Shown one piece after another: positions 42,033-51,997 of a DNA stretch of 64,000 nucleotides. The notes beneath the pieces are model-generated. The model did no database searches. It had not been told where the DNA came from and saw only the letters and a program-made list of their open reading frames with translations. This DNA comes from Chitinophaga filiformis (GTDB lineage: Bacteria; Bacteroidota; Bacteroidia; Chitinophagales; Chitinophagaceae), in the NCBI RefSeq assembly GCF_021646545.1, contig NZ_JAKIRP010000016.1, positions 62,001-126,000 on the forward strand, read 5' to 3'. The position numbers and the translations under genes are program-made. Every line of letters starts with the position of its first letter. Position 1 is the first letter of the stretch.

Positions 42033-42755
42033 ATGAAGAGCTATACCACACTCCAAAAAGGGGAATACCATTTACATCATTGTGAAGACTACCTGTTTCT
42101 TGATAACATTAACCCAAATACAATTGTTTGTGCAGTCATGGATGGCTGTACCATGGGAACAGATAGCTACTTCATCTCTACGCTGACAGGAAAAATATTA
42201 CGGAAGATCGTCAAGGCAAAAAGTTATGCTGACTTTTATACACCTTCATCGGCGTCACCCGCTGCGCAGTTAAAAGATATTATGCGCCAGCTTTTTAACG
42301 AACTGAATATACTCCGGAATCAGCTCCAACTGGAACGGAATGAATTACTGACCACTCTCCTGCTGTTGGTTGCCGACATGAAACAAGGTCAGGGCGCCAT
42401 ACTTGTTGTAGGCGATGGCTTGATAAACGTAAACGGCATCACAACAGTATTTGATCAGGAAAACAAGCCGGATTATCTTGGTTATCATCTCTCTGAGGAC
42501 TTTGATACATGGTATGAAAAGCAGCAGTGCATTCCGGTCGATGCGTTACAGGACATAAGTCTTGCAACTGATGGTGTCACGTCATTTATCACACTTCAGC
42601 CATCGCCAGATACAATAGACCCACTTCACTTTCTGCTGATTGATCAGGGGCGTTCTGAAACTGACGAAATGTTGAATATGAAATTAAAAAGCCTGGAACA
42701 CCAATATGGCATGAAGCCGGGAGATGATCTGGCCGTGGTGCGGTTGATATGGTAA
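42033..42755 (+). CDS. PP2C-like protein phosphatase
   Basis: 240 residues from the ATG at 42033. PP2C metal-binding elements can be seen in order: VCAVMDGCTMG, ILVVGDGLINVNG, ISLATDGVTSF and GDDLAVVRL. It is shorter than classic PP2C catalytic domains (about 250-270), and the first acidic metal ligand pair is not typical (EDYLFLDN), so activity is likely but not certain. It has no membrane or sensor domain. The target is unknown. Confidence 0.78.
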   Translation: MKSYTTLQKGEYHLHHCEDYLFLDNINPNTIVCAVMDGCTMGTDSYFISTLTGKILRKIVKAKSYADFYTPSSASPAAQLKDIMRQLFNELNILRNQLQLERNELLTTLLLLVADMKQGQGAILVVGDGLINVNGITTVFDQENKPDYLGYHLSEDFDTWYEKQQCIPVDALQDISLATDGVTSFITLQPSPDTIDPLHFLLIDQGRSETDEMLNMKLKSLEHQYGMKPGDDLAVVRLIW

Positions 42756-42862
42756 TTGCGGTTTCCCTTTATTATTTTATTTTGCACCCGAACACCCATA
42801 CCATGGAAGCAATCATTAAGCAAGAGGGAGCTGCTGCAATCCGACAGCCCTCTTACCTTTTA

Positions 42863-44464
42863 TCAGAACTGTAACCTTATCTTCTCTTCTGCAAGGTCCA
42901 GCTGTGAGAAATGTTTCCGGATGATCTCCTCATTAAATTCCTCTTTCTTATTGATCTGCTTCAGCATCTTCCGTTGCTCCTTCAACAGTTCAAAATAAAC
43001 GTTCCGGTAGCGTTTGACGGCATATCGGCGGTTTACATCTGTGCCATGTGACTCTGCATAACTTTGCAAAAAGGTATGTTCGTTCTCCAGGCTGGATCTT
43101 AATTGCCGCAACAACCCATTCTCCTCCACATCAGTTTTAAACCTGTTATCGAGCGTATCCAGGGCTACATACGCCAGTTTCTTCCTGACAAGGATCTCCT
43201 GTTCAAGCTCTGACATGTGGTAATCCGGCTCTTCCAGTTTCATTTTGCGGATCAGCCAGGGCAACGTAAGTCCCTGGACGACCAACGTTACCAATATCAC
43301 TACGAAGGTGATAAAAAGGATCATATTACGTTGAGGGAATGGCTTGTCGCCCGCCATCATAGGGATAGACAAAGCTGCCGCCAGGGATACCACACCACGC
43401 ATACCTGCCCAGCCAAAGACAAAGGGCATACGCCATCCCGGGCGACTATCCGCTGTCTTAATGAACCTGCTGATAAACACTGTAAATACGGAAGCGCCCA
43501 TTGTACTGAGAATGCGGGTCACGATCACTACTACTGAAATGATGAGTCCATACCAGATGGCGTCCTTCAGCGAGCTTTCTCCCAGCTGATGTACTACAAC
43601 GGGTAATTCAAGACCTATCAGCATAAATACGATACCATTCAGTACAAATCCGACCGTAGCCCACACATTGATACCTTGTATACGGCTTAAGTGACTCAGA
43701 ATGGAATTACGCCTGTTGGTCATAAAAAGTCCTCCGCTCACCACTGCCAGTACGCCGGAAAAATGGAAAGCCTCTGCCGTCATATACATTACATATGGGG
43801 CGATCAATGTCAGTACGGTATCCATACTGGCTGTTGTAGGCAACCAGCGGTGGAGGGCATAAAAGACAAACCCTACAGCAATACCGGTAGCAATACCCAT
43901 TACAATCACTATTACAAAACTCAGGGCAGCTTCATGGAATGAGAAAGAGCCGGTAATGACTGCTGCCAGTGCAAACCGGTACACGATCAGGCTCGATGCA
44001 TCGTTCATCAGGCTCTCCCCTTCTATGATCGATGAAAGCCGTTTTGGCGCGTCCACACCTTTCAACACCGTAGTGGCAGAAACGGCGTCGGGCGGAGAGA
44101 TAATACCGCCCAGCAGAAAGCCCAGCGCCAGTGTAAAACCAGGGATGAGCAGGTCAGACACGACTGCTATCACGCAAGACGTAAGCAACACAATGCCAAA
44201 AGCGAAGGAACCGATCACTCTGCGCCATTTCCAGAACTCCTTCCAGGAAGTATACCAGGCAGCTTCGTATAGCAAAGGTGGCAGAAAGATGAGGAAGATA
44301 AGCTGCGGATCAATGGAGATAACCGGCAGGCCGGGAATAAAACTGATGCCCAGCCCACCCAGTACCAGCACGATGGGATAAGAGATCTTCAGCCGTTGCG
44401 CCAGCATTACCAGTAAGAGGATAACCAGTATGAGGCCAATGTACAATACAAAAGTAGCATGCAT
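42863..44464 (-). CDS. Na+/H+ antiporter, CPA1 (NhaP-like) family
   Basis: 533 residues. About 12 membrane helices (residues 1-410) with the family's key stretches GGIISPPDAVSATTVLKG and SLMNDASSLIVYRFAL (the Asn-Asp pair of the CPA1 transport site), and GMRGVVSLAAALSIP. A C-terminal cytoplasmic helical tail of about 120 residues follows (LEQEILVRKKLAYVALDTLDNRF...), likely regulatory. It would exchange Na+ for H+ in pH and salt homeostasis. It is monocistronic. Confidence 0.92.
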   Translation of the reverse strand: MHATFVLYIGLILVILLLVMLAQRLKISYPIVLVLGGLGISFIPGLPVISIDPQLIFLIFLPPLLYEAAWYTSWKEFWKWRRVIGSFAFGIVLLTSCVIAVVSDLLIPGFTLALGFLLGGIISPPDAVSATTVLKGVDAPKRLSSIIEGESLMNDASSLIVYRFALAAVITGSFSFHEAALSFVIVIVMGIATGIAVGFVFYALHRWLPTTASMDTVLTLIAPYVMYMTAEAFHFSGVLAVVSGGLFMTNRRNSILSHLSRIQGINVWATVGFVLNGIVFMLIGLELPVVVHQLGESSLKDAIWYGLIISVVVIVTRILSTMGASVFTVFISRFIKTADSRPGWRMPFVFGWAGMRGVVSLAAALSIPMMAGDKPFPQRNMILFITFVVILVTLVVQGLTLPWLIRKMKLEEPDYHMSELEQEILVRKKLAYVALDTLDNRFKTDVEENGLLRQLRSSLENEHTFLQSYAESHGTDVNRRYAVKRYRNVYFELLKEQRKMLKQINKKEEFNEEIIRKHFSQLDLAEEKIRLQF

Positions 44465-44584
44465 AGATACTAAAATAATACAATCCAGCCTATTTATACA
44501 TAACCGGATGGATTAATACAATAAATACGATGACATTTATAAGAATAGTTATTTTTGCCGGAGTACTTTTTAATCAACGAAGAC

Positions 44585-46633
44585 ATGGAGCAGACAACCA
44601 CCCTTAATCCACTACTTCAGGCATACAATACTCCTTTTGATGTTCCTCCCTTTGGTAGCATCGCGCATGAACATTACCTGCCGGCGTTTGAGGCGGGCAT
44701 GAAGGAACACAGTAAAAATATTGATCTGATCACCAACCTGCAGACACCGCCTTCTTTTGCAAATACAATGGAAGCGCTTGAAAAAAGCGGTAAACTGCTC
44801 CGCAATATCAGCACGGTGTTTTTCAATCTCACTTCTGCCAACACCTCTCCGGAACTGGAAGAGATCTCCCGGCAGATAGCGCCGGTGCTGGCCAGACATG
44901 CGGACGATATTTACCTCAATGCAACACTGTTTGCCAGGATAAAAGCATTATACGAAAGACAGGATGCGCTTGAACTGACAGGCGAACAAAGCAAACTGCT
45001 GGAGAAGGTCTATAAAGATTTTGTACGTAATGGCGCTAACCTGGATGCCGCCAAACAGGAAAGGCTCCGGGAGATCAATAAGCAGCTCTCCCTGCTCACT
45101 GTTCGCTTTGGACAGAACCTGCTGGCAGAGACCAATCATTATGAACTGCTTATTACCGATCAGAAAGACCTCGCAGGACTTCCAGCCTCTCTTGTTGAAG
45201 CAGCAGCGCTGTCGGCAAAGGAAGCGGGTAAGGAAGGCTGGCGCTTTACATTACATAATGCCAGTGTAATGCCGTTCCTGCAGTATGCAGACCAGCGACA
45301 TCTGCGGAAAGAGATCTACAATGCCTATGTCAACCGTTGCAATCATGATGATGAACGGGACAATAAAGAGATCGTAACACAGCTGGCGGCTTTAAGAGCA
45401 GAAAAAGCAGTCCTGCTGGGATATGCCTCTCATGCAGACCTGATCCTGGAAGAAAACATGGCTAAAACGCCTGCAAAAGCCAATGCGCTGCTGCAACAGC
45501 TGTGGACGGCAGCATTGCCCGTAGCGAAACAGGAGGCAAAAGAAATGCAGGCGCTGATGGACAGGGAAGGCAAGGGCGAACAACTGGAAGCCTGGGACTG
45601 GTTCTATTATGCAGACAAAGTAAGAAAAGAAAAATATAACTACGATGCTGAAGCCTTACGTCCCTATTTCAAACTGGACAATGTGCGCGAAGGACTTTTC
45701 TTTGTAGCGAAGAAGCTGTATGGGCTGACCTTTCATCCGCTGAAAGATATTCCTGTATATCACGAAGAAGTATCTGCTTATGAAGTAAAAGATGAGAACA
45801 GCCAGTTGGTGGGTTTGTTATACCTTGACTTCCATCCCCGCAGCTCCAAACGCGGTGGTGCATGGATGACTTCTTACCGCAAACAGTCGCTGAATGAGAA
45901 CGGACGTGTAGCGCCTGTCATCTCTATCGTCTGTAACTTTTCCAGACCTACCAGCACACAACCGGCCCTGCTTACGCCGGATGAAGCGGAGACCTTCTTC
46001 CATGAAGCGGGACATGCATTGCATGGGCTGTTATCCAATGTAACATATGAAACGCTTTCCGGCACTTCTGTTCCCCGCGATTTCGTTGAACTGCCATCAC
46101 AGGTAATGGAACACTGGGCTTTTGAGCCGGAAGTACTGGAACAGTATGCAAAGCATTATGAAACAGGAGAGATCATTCCTGCTGCTATGGTGGAAAAGAT
46201 GAAAGCAGCGCTCAAATTCAACCAGGGGTTTGCTACAGTGGAATACCTGGCAGCAGCACTGCTGGATATGAGTTATCATACGCTTGCTCCCGGCAGGACC
46301 ATCGTGCCGCTGGTATTTGAAAAAGAGGAAATGGAAAATATAGGGCTGATCCCGCAGATCGCTCCCAGGTACCGCAGCACCTACTTCCAGCACATTTTTG
46401 CAGGCGGCTATTCAGCCGGATATTACAGCTATATCTGGTCAGAGGTGCTGGACAGCGATGCCTTTGCTGCTTTCAAGGAAGCGGGCAATATCTTCGATCC
46501 TGCAACAGCTACTTCTTTCAGAAAGAATATCCTGGAAAAGGGAGGTACGGAAGAACCTATGCAATTGTATACCGCTTTCCGTAAGAGAGAGCCTGATGTA
46601 AAGTACCTGCTGCAACACAGAGGACTCGAATAA
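44585..46633 (+). CDS. dcp: M3-family oligopeptidase (oligopeptidase A / dipeptidyl carboxypeptidase type)
   Basis: 682 residues from the ATG at 44585, which gives the usual MEQTTTLNPLLQAYNTPFDVPPF start. The zinc site HEAGHALHG lies at about 473-481, with the third ligand Glu in the following helix (FVELPSQVMEHW). The C-terminal HIFAGGYSAGYYSYIWSEVLDSDAF is characteristic of the Dcp/PrlC branch. There is no signal peptide, so it is cytoplasmic and degrades short peptides. Dcp versus PrlC is not resolved. Confidence 0.93.
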   Translation: MEQTTTLNPLLQAYNTPFDVPPFGSIAHEHYLPAFEAGMKEHSKNIDLITNLQTPPSFANTMEALEKSGKLLRNISTVFFNLTSANTSPELEEISRQIAPVLARHADDIYLNATLFARIKALYERQDALELTGEQSKLLEKVYKDFVRNGANLDAAKQERLREINKQLSLLTVRFGQNLLAETNHYELLITDQKDLAGLPASLVEAAALSAKEAGKEGWRFTLHNASVMPFLQYADQRHLRKEIYNAYVNRCNHDDERDNKEIVTQLAALRAEKAVLLGYASHADLILEENMAKTPAKANALLQQLWTAALPVAKQEAKEMQALMDREGKGEQLEAWDWFYYADKVRKEKYNYDAEALRPYFKLDNVREGLFFVAKKLYGLTFHPLKDIPVYHEEVSAYEVKDENSQLVGLLYLDFHPRSSKRGGAWMTSYRKQSLNENGRVAPVISIVCNFSRPTSTQPALLTPDEAETFFHEAGHALHGLLSNVTYETLSGTSVPRDFVELPSQVMEHWAFEPEVLEQYAKHYETGEIIPAAMVEKMKAALKFNQGFATVEYLAAALLDMSYHTLAPGRTIVPLVFEKEEMENIGLIPQIAPRYRSTYFQHIFAGGYSAGYYSYIWSEVLDSDAFAAFKEAGNIFDPATATSFRKNILEKGGTEEPMQLYTAFRKREPDVKYLLQHRGLE

Positions 46634-46640
46634 TATTAAC

Positions 46641-46676
46641 AATAACCGGTAGTCTTATGGCTGCCGGTTATTTTAT
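46641..46676. terminator. Bidirectional terminator overlapping the next gene's stop
   Basis: A 14-bp stem (46641-46654 with 46659-46672, two G-T pairs) with loop TTAT and a TTTTAT tail. The stop codon of the minus-strand T9SS cargo gene (46668) lies inside the right arm. Confidence 0.85.
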
Positions 46677-48245
46677 CAGGATAACACTTCCCTGCTGTTG
46701 TATGGCCTGGTGCGTATTGTCAAGGTAAGTGATGGTCCATAGATAAGTGCCTGCAGGTAAGGGCTGCCCTTTCAGATCCCCCGTCCAACCGTTGTTCACG
46801 TCTGTATTTACATATAGCAATTGTCCCCAGCGATTATAAACAGACATCCTGAAATCGCTGATCCTGTCAAACACTTTTACCCGGAACACATCATTCACAC
46901 CATCGCCGTCAGGGCTGAATGCATTCGGCACAAACACTGCACATTTATTGGAGGCCACTGCAACAGCAACATCACCGGAAATATCGCAGTCCTGCGCATC
47001 CGTTATATGGTAAGTATAATTACCACCGCTCAGATTCCTGATGACACTATCCTGTTGTGAAACAAACCCCGGAATACTGTAGGTATAAGGAATTACCCCT
47101 CCCGTGGCGCTCAGCGTCAGTACGGCATCGTTCGTCACGGCACAACTCATTTGCTGCAGCGAACTGCTTAAAAAAGTAAACAATGGCGGGTCTTCAACCG
47201 TGATGTCATAAACGGTATCCAGACATCCTTTCGCATCTTTGATGATAATATCATATTGGCCTGCATACAGGTTATCAAATTCCGGTGATAATTTGGCCTG
47301 TCTATCCCCGTTCAGATAATATTCATAGGGGCCTGTTCCGCCGGTAGTATTGAGATGGATCTTGTTTCTGTTCTCTCCGGTACAACCAGCAAGCGTAACG
47401 GCTGCATGACCGTCAAACTCCGTTTCGGGTACTGTAATTGTATCCCGTACGGTCACTCCGTTGCGGGCATGTATAGTTACAATATAATTCCCTGCAGCTA
47501 GTTTGTCCCTTTCATCGGCGATCATATTATTCTCTTCCCATTCGCAGGTAAACGGTGGATAGTTTCCTTCTACTGATATCTTAATGGAACCTGTGCTCAC
47601 CCCCTTGCAACTGGGTACAATATCGTATGCTATGTGAGGCACCTCGCGAAGCGTATCTGAAAGATTATCCAGCGCCAGTGCTATGCCATAGGCATTGTCG
47701 CAGGCAACACGTACGTCTCCGCCGAATACAATGTAACTGTATTGACCATGAGGGGTAAATTCGGCGGTGAACCGCTGCCAATCTGTGTTATAGAAAGCGC
47801 CTGACTGCCATAGCAATTCCAGTGTATCCGTAAGGGTTGTTGCACCATAGATAGCCAGTGCGCCATAACAGGTGGCGGAATCATATCCCCTGGCAAAATA
47901 GAGGTCAAAAGAAACCCTGTAAGTTTTGTCTGGCAGCAGGTCAGTGTTCAGTTTCTGGGCAATCGCTTCCAGCCAGTGTGGTCCACCTCTGAAAGCCGAA
48001 TAGGTTTTGCCATGAGAAGCTGGTTTATACACGCCTGTTACTCCCGGCTGAATGTCTGGTGTAGATGAAACAACCAGCCATTGACCGGGTGCTCTGTATT
48101 GAGAAGGTATTCCTTCCAGCGAAGGATTTCGGAGGCCAATGTCCTGGGCTGCGAGGGTTGCAGGCACCAAAATACCAGTAATGAAGGATATAAAAAGTAA
48201 CGTACACAGCGTTACCGCCCGGTTATACCCAGCCTTTAATTTCAT
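46668..48245 (-). CDS. Secreted protein with T9SS type B (CHU_C) sorting domain
   Basis: 525 residues. A signal peptide to about 33 is followed by a CBM-like jelly-roll region (about 35-190), then repeated SprB-type modules (PSCKGVSTGSIKISVEGNYPPFTCEW, CAVTNDAVLTLSATGGVIPYTYSIPG, GNYTYHITDAQDC). The C-terminal CHU_C/T9SS type B domain has FVPNAFSPDGDGVNDVF, VYNRWGQLLY and GTYLWTITY. Such proteins are exported by the type IX secretion system and attached to the surface, in gliding or adhesion. No T9SS machinery genes are in the window. Confidence 0.93.
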   Translation of the reverse strand: MKLKAGYNRAVTLCTLLFISFITGILVPATLAAQDIGLRNPSLEGIPSQYRAPGQWLVVSSTPDIQPGVTGVYKPASHGKTYSAFRGGPHWLEAIAQKLNTDLLPDKTYRVSFDLYFARGYDSATCYGALAIYGATTLTDTLELLWQSGAFYNTDWQRFTAEFTPHGQYSYIVFGGDVRVACDNAYGIALALDNLSDTLREVPHIAYDIVPSCKGVSTGSIKISVEGNYPPFTCEWEENNMIADERDKLAAGNYIVTIHARNGVTVRDTITVPETEFDGHAAVTLAGCTGENRNKIHLNTTGGTGPYEYYLNGDRQAKLSPEFDNLYAGQYDIIIKDAKGCLDTVYDITVEDPPLFTFLSSSLQQMSCAVTNDAVLTLSATGGVIPYTYSIPGFVSQQDSVIRNLSGGNYTYHITDAQDCDISGDVAVAVASNKCAVFVPNAFSPDGDGVNDVFRVKVFDRISDFRMSVYNRWGQLLYVNTDVNNGWTGDLKGQPLPAGTYLWTITYLDNTHQAIQQQGSVILIK

Positions 48246-48372
48246 AGGATGTTGTGTTTCAATTGCTATACAGTCAGATATAAAAGGTCGGGCGGGCCCT
48301 TATATTCTCTCACAGGTTTATAATTTGCAAAGTTACTTTTAATTGATATTTTTTCATAATAACTTATCATGA

Positions 48373-48969
48373 TTATAGGCGCTTGTGCAGATTCTCTTTT
48401 ACACTGGTGAACCATTCATCTTTTAAAATGCTTAAGATGACGGTGCTTCTCCGGCTGCCATCCGGATTAGCGGCACAGCTCCGCATGGTTCCTTCTACGG
48501 TACATCCGATGCTCTTCATGGCCGCCAGACTCCTTTCATTTGTCTGGGTAGCCCTGAATTCCACACGTTCCATTCCCATACGCTCGAAGGCATACTGCAG
48601 CAGCAGGTACTTACAATGTTTGTTCAGTCCCGTGCCCTGGAATTCTTTACCATACCAGGTATATCCCAGCTGCAACATGCTGTTTGCAAGCTGGATATCA
48701 TAAAAGCGTGTGCTGCCTGCATACTTTTGCAGTTGTTTATCATATACAATGAAAGGATACTCCTTTCCATCATTGCGGCCTTCTACTGCTGCACGAATGT
48801 ACTCCCGCATAATACCGGGGGTATTGGGGGGTATAGCAGCATATTTCCAGATATCAGGTTCCGTTTGTGTAAAGGGGATAAGATATTCATCATCAGCTAA
48901 TGTGAGGGGGCGGAGTAATACTCTTTCGTCTTGCAAAGTGATATTATCAGAAAAATTGAGTGATGCCAT
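48373..48969 (-). CDS. GNAT N-acetyltransferase, RimJ/RimL-like
   Basis: 198 residues with the Acetyltransf_3 pattern: RVLLRPLTLADDEYLIPF at the start, YTWYGKEFQGTGLNKHCKYLLLQYAFE and a VEFRATQTNERSLAAMKSIGCTVEGTMRS end. The group acetylates ribosomal protein N-termini or small molecules such as antibiotics and amino acids. The substrate is unknown. It is monocistronic, with a TATATTTG element upstream. Confidence 0.92.
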   Translation of the reverse strand: MASLNFSDNITLQDERVLLRPLTLADDEYLIPFTQTEPDIWKYAAIPPNTPGIMREYIRAAVEGRNDGKEYPFIVYDKQLQKYAGSTRFYDIQLANSMLQLGYTWYGKEFQGTGLNKHCKYLLLQYAFERMGMERVEFRATQTNERSLAAMKSIGCTVEGTMRSCAANPDGSRRSTVILSILKDEWFTSVKENLHKRL

Positions 48970-48996
48970 GGTGGGTGTTTTTCAAATGTGTAGTTA

Positions 48997-49004
48997 CAAA
49001 TATA
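48997..49004 (-). promoter_or_regulatory. -7 promoter element of the RimJ-like gene
   Basis: Reads TATATTTG on the minus strand, an exact TAnnTTTG match, 27 bases before the ATG at 48969 and just past the YfhO terminator hairpin. Confidence 0.5.
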
Positions 49005-49016
49005 GTTATAAACGAA

Positions 49017-49045
49017 GAGGGCGTCTCGTTATATGAGACGCCCTC
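49017..49045 (-). terminator. Hairpin terminator of the YfhO gene
   Basis: A perfect 11-bp stem (49017-49027 with 49035-49045) and a 7-base loop, 22 bases after the stop of the YfhO-type gene on the minus strand. Confidence 0.8.
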
Positions 49046-49067
49046 CTGCATATTGAAATTCTTCCGT

Positions 49068-51584
49068 TTATGCCTTTGTTGCCCTGTTCTGTTTCCACAA
49101 TACAAAGATGCTGCCTGCGATTGTCAACCACAGCAGGATATTTGCGATGTATACCAGTTTCTGACCGGTATAATAAGAAGCAGGCTCAAATTTGAACTCG
49201 ATGGTATGCTGACCGGCCGGTACTGCAATACCACGCAGGATGTAGTTAACGTTCGCGTAAGCGGTTTCCTTACCATCTATATAAGCGTTCCAGCCTTCCG
49301 GATAATAAACTTCACTTAGTACTGCGAACTGATTACTATTTGCGCTTGTTGCATATTTGATAACATCGTTATCATAGCTTACCAGTTTGATAGTGGCAGC
49401 AGAGTCAAAAACAGGCTGGCTGGCGTTTGCTCTGAACGCATTATCGACGATCACCGTATCCTTCGGATTCAGGTGATCCAGGGCTTTGATAGCTTCGATC
49501 GGACCATTTACATATTGGACATGTTTGATAAACCAGGCCGCTCCCAGTGCGTCCGGATTACGCTGTACAACAGGCACTGGCTGCTGCTGGTCCTGTGAAC
49601 GGGTGATCACATAACGGGTATCCAGCATATTCAGTACACCCATGTTCAGACCTCCGCCAGGTTTTGCGAACTGGTTTTCGATGATATCCTGGTAGGTACG
49701 CAGCTTGGCAGCGTGGTAACCACCTACTGAACGGTGATAATAAGAGGTAACAGCGTCATTGAAAGGATCGCCGGTAGACAGGTTTAATACCCTGTAATGC
49801 GGATCAGTATCCTGCAGGATCTGCTGATCGGCAGACGTTGGTGCGAAGTTGCCGGCCTGATAGCTGGATTCATCCTGGTAGTTCTCACTGTTGAGATATT
49901 TTTTGGCTACTACCAGCAGGTCTACTGTATTTACCAGTATGAATACGGAGATGATCACCATCGGTTTTGCAATATTCTTCATATAGCAATATAATCCGAG
50001 GATAACCAGCATGCCGATCCATAATATATGCCCGATACCACCGGCAAACATAGCTTTTCTGTCAGCGATCATGCCTTGCAGGATGCTGTTGGCCACAGTG
50101 GAGTTAGCCTGTTGTGTGAAGCCATCCAGGATCTGGCTATCATAACTACCCTTATAATCGTTGAATACGTATACCAGACCAGCAAATACGATCACTCCCC
50201 CGCTGACATACAGGATCTGTTTGAAGTTCTTCTGCAGGTATTCCTTCGCATCAGGGGCAAAGAATATCCTATCCAGTGTTAATACAGCCAGCAGGGGCAG
50301 TAATAACTGAGGGATGATCAGTGCCATGGAAGGAGCCCTGAACTTATTGTACAGTGGCAGATGATCAAACAGTATTCTGTTAAATCCGGCGAAATAACTA
50401 CCCCAGGAGATGAAGATCATTAAAACTGCAGCGGCCAGTATCCACCAGCGGGTTATCGGACCTGCCTTGTTGCCGCCATTTCCGGCAAGCACCACCAGGC
50501 CGATAATAGCCAGAAAGCAGACTAATGCCCCACTATATGGAGGACCCGCAGTGAATGGTGCAATACCACCCCAGTATTTAGGTAAGGAAGCCGCTACCTG
50601 ACTTGCCTGTGCTTCCGGAATATTCTGCTGAACAAGTGCTGAGACTACATTGGATTCAGGCCCCAGATGTTCACCGGAACCACCGCCAAAGGCGCTGGGC
50701 ATCATCAGCACAAATGTTTCGCTTATACCCAGGCTATACGAGAATGCATAACTTTCGTCCAGACCTTCGGTTTTGGTTTGTGTCAGCTTACCATCTTCGG
50801 AAAGATCAACTGTCTTACCACCACGCATGGTGTATTTTGAATACTCATAGGTGGTGAGCAGGCTCTGAGACACGTTGGCAACGCCAATCAGTCCGGCGAT
50901 AAGTGCAAGTCCCAGGGCGAAGGCCATATGTTTGAACTCTTTCTGCCTCACCCACATGATGATATAACCAATGGTCATAATACCCAGGGTGATCAGCAGG
51001 TAATAGGTTACCTGTGGGTGGCCTGCACCTATTTCCAATGTGGCAAACAATGCCGCGACAGCCACTCCCAGTATATATTTCCTCCTGTAGATCAGTACCA
51101 GTCCGGCGAGTAATCCCGGCATATAAGCGATAGCCAGCATTTTAGTCTCGTGCCCCACAGATATAATGATGGGGTCATAAGTTGCATAGGCAAAACCCAG
51201 GCTACCCAGTACGGCGGCCAAAACGTTTATGCCATAGGCCATTCCCAGAATGTAGAAACATAAACAGGCCACAAAAAAGTAGCTGGCCGGTTTAGGCAGG
51301 TAAAACTGCAGGAGACGGCCAAAATCAGGCAGAATAGACTTTGATTCCATCGCTACCTGGTAGTTGGGCATACCGCTGAACAAGTGGGTATTCCACAACG
51401 GGAAATGGCCGTGCGCCGCCTTATAGTTAAAAGCATCCTGCGCCATCCCTTTCCAGTGTACAATATCGGTCTGTTGTAAGACTTTGCCCTCCAGTGCCGG
51501 GCTGCAATATACCAGCGCAACTATCAAAAAGACGGCAATTGCAATCACGTGCGGGATGATCTTCTTCCAGGAAAAACTGTTCAT
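49068..51584 (-). CDS. YfhO-family large membrane protein
   Basis: 838 residues. A first membrane helix (about 11-27) and roughly a dozen more through residue 570 are separated by a loop with the family's VLQQTDIVHWKGMAQDAFNYKAAHGHFPLWNTHLFSGMPNY. A periplasmic C-terminal domain with DPHYRVLNLSTGDPFNDAVTSYYHRSVGGYHAAKLRTYQDII precedes a final helix. YfhO proteins resemble GT-C glycosyltransferases and are implicated in glycosylating surface polymers such as lipoteichoic acid in Gram-positives; the substrate in Bacteroidota is unknown. It is monocistronic. Confidence 0.9.
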   Translation of the reverse strand: MNSFSWKKIIPHVIAIAVFLIVALVYCSPALEGKVLQQTDIVHWKGMAQDAFNYKAAHGHFPLWNTHLFSGMPNYQVAMESKSILPDFGRLLQFYLPKPASYFFVACLCFYILGMAYGINVLAAVLGSLGFAYATYDPIIISVGHETKMLAIAYMPGLLAGLVLIYRRKYILGVAVAALFATLEIGAGHPQVTYYLLITLGIMTIGYIIMWVRQKEFKHMAFALGLALIAGLIGVANVSQSLLTTYEYSKYTMRGGKTVDLSEDGKLTQTKTEGLDESYAFSYSLGISETFVLMMPSAFGGGSGEHLGPESNVVSALVQQNIPEAQASQVAASLPKYWGGIAPFTAGPPYSGALVCFLAIIGLVVLAGNGGNKAGPITRWWILAAAVLMIFISWGSYFAGFNRILFDHLPLYNKFRAPSMALIIPQLLLPLLAVLTLDRIFFAPDAKEYLQKNFKQILYVSGGVIVFAGLVYVFNDYKGSYDSQILDGFTQQANSTVANSILQGMIADRKAMFAGGIGHILWIGMLVILGLYCYMKNIAKPMVIISVFILVNTVDLLVVAKKYLNSENYQDESSYQAGNFAPTSADQQILQDTDPHYRVLNLSTGDPFNDAVTSYYHRSVGGYHAAKLRTYQDIIENQFAKPGGGLNMGVLNMLDTRYVITRSQDQQQPVPVVQRNPDALGAAWFIKHVQYVNGPIEAIKALDHLNPKDTVIVDNAFRANASQPVFDSAATIKLVSYDNDVIKYATSANSNQFAVLSEVYYPEGWNAYIDGKETAYANVNYILRGIAVPAGQHTIEFKFEPASYYTGQKLVYIANILLWLTIAGSIFVLWKQNRATKA

Positions 51585-51997
51585 AGATCTTGTTGTTATT
51601 TACTATACTGTTACTGATGAACACTAACCGCCTCTAAATCAGCGGACTGGCATCCAATTCTGTTCTTTATACTATTATTTAAAATAATAATGGGAGGCAA
51701 TTTATGCTTAAATGTTAATCTTTCAAAGTGTTATAAAATAAGATATAATTAAAATGTAGGGGAAAAATGGTTTGGCAGCGGAAGGGGAGTCGTATGCGGG
51801 TAGGTGCCGAAGATCGGGGATGGTTGCCGGACAGGTGTAATATGTGGGGATTTACGTATTCTTTTTTTGTTAACCTCCCATTAACTAAAAACGAGAAATT
51901 TAACAGAGCAATCGTTATTTTGAGTGGGTCATTACTGCCGCATTTTAACTGCGCTCCATTATTGTCAGTGCTGCAATTTTTCCTTTAGACAGCTGCA
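51585..51997. other. 413-base intergenic region, no gene recognised
   Basis: AT-rich region upstream of the YfhO gene and downstream of the Crp/Fnr gene. Short open frames present have no protein-like composition. It should contain the YfhO promoter. Confidence 0.4.

Noticed and set aside
51767..51988. 73-codon plus-strand frame upstream of the Crp/Fnr gene
   Set aside because: The peptide has no protein-like pattern and overlaps no conserved feature.
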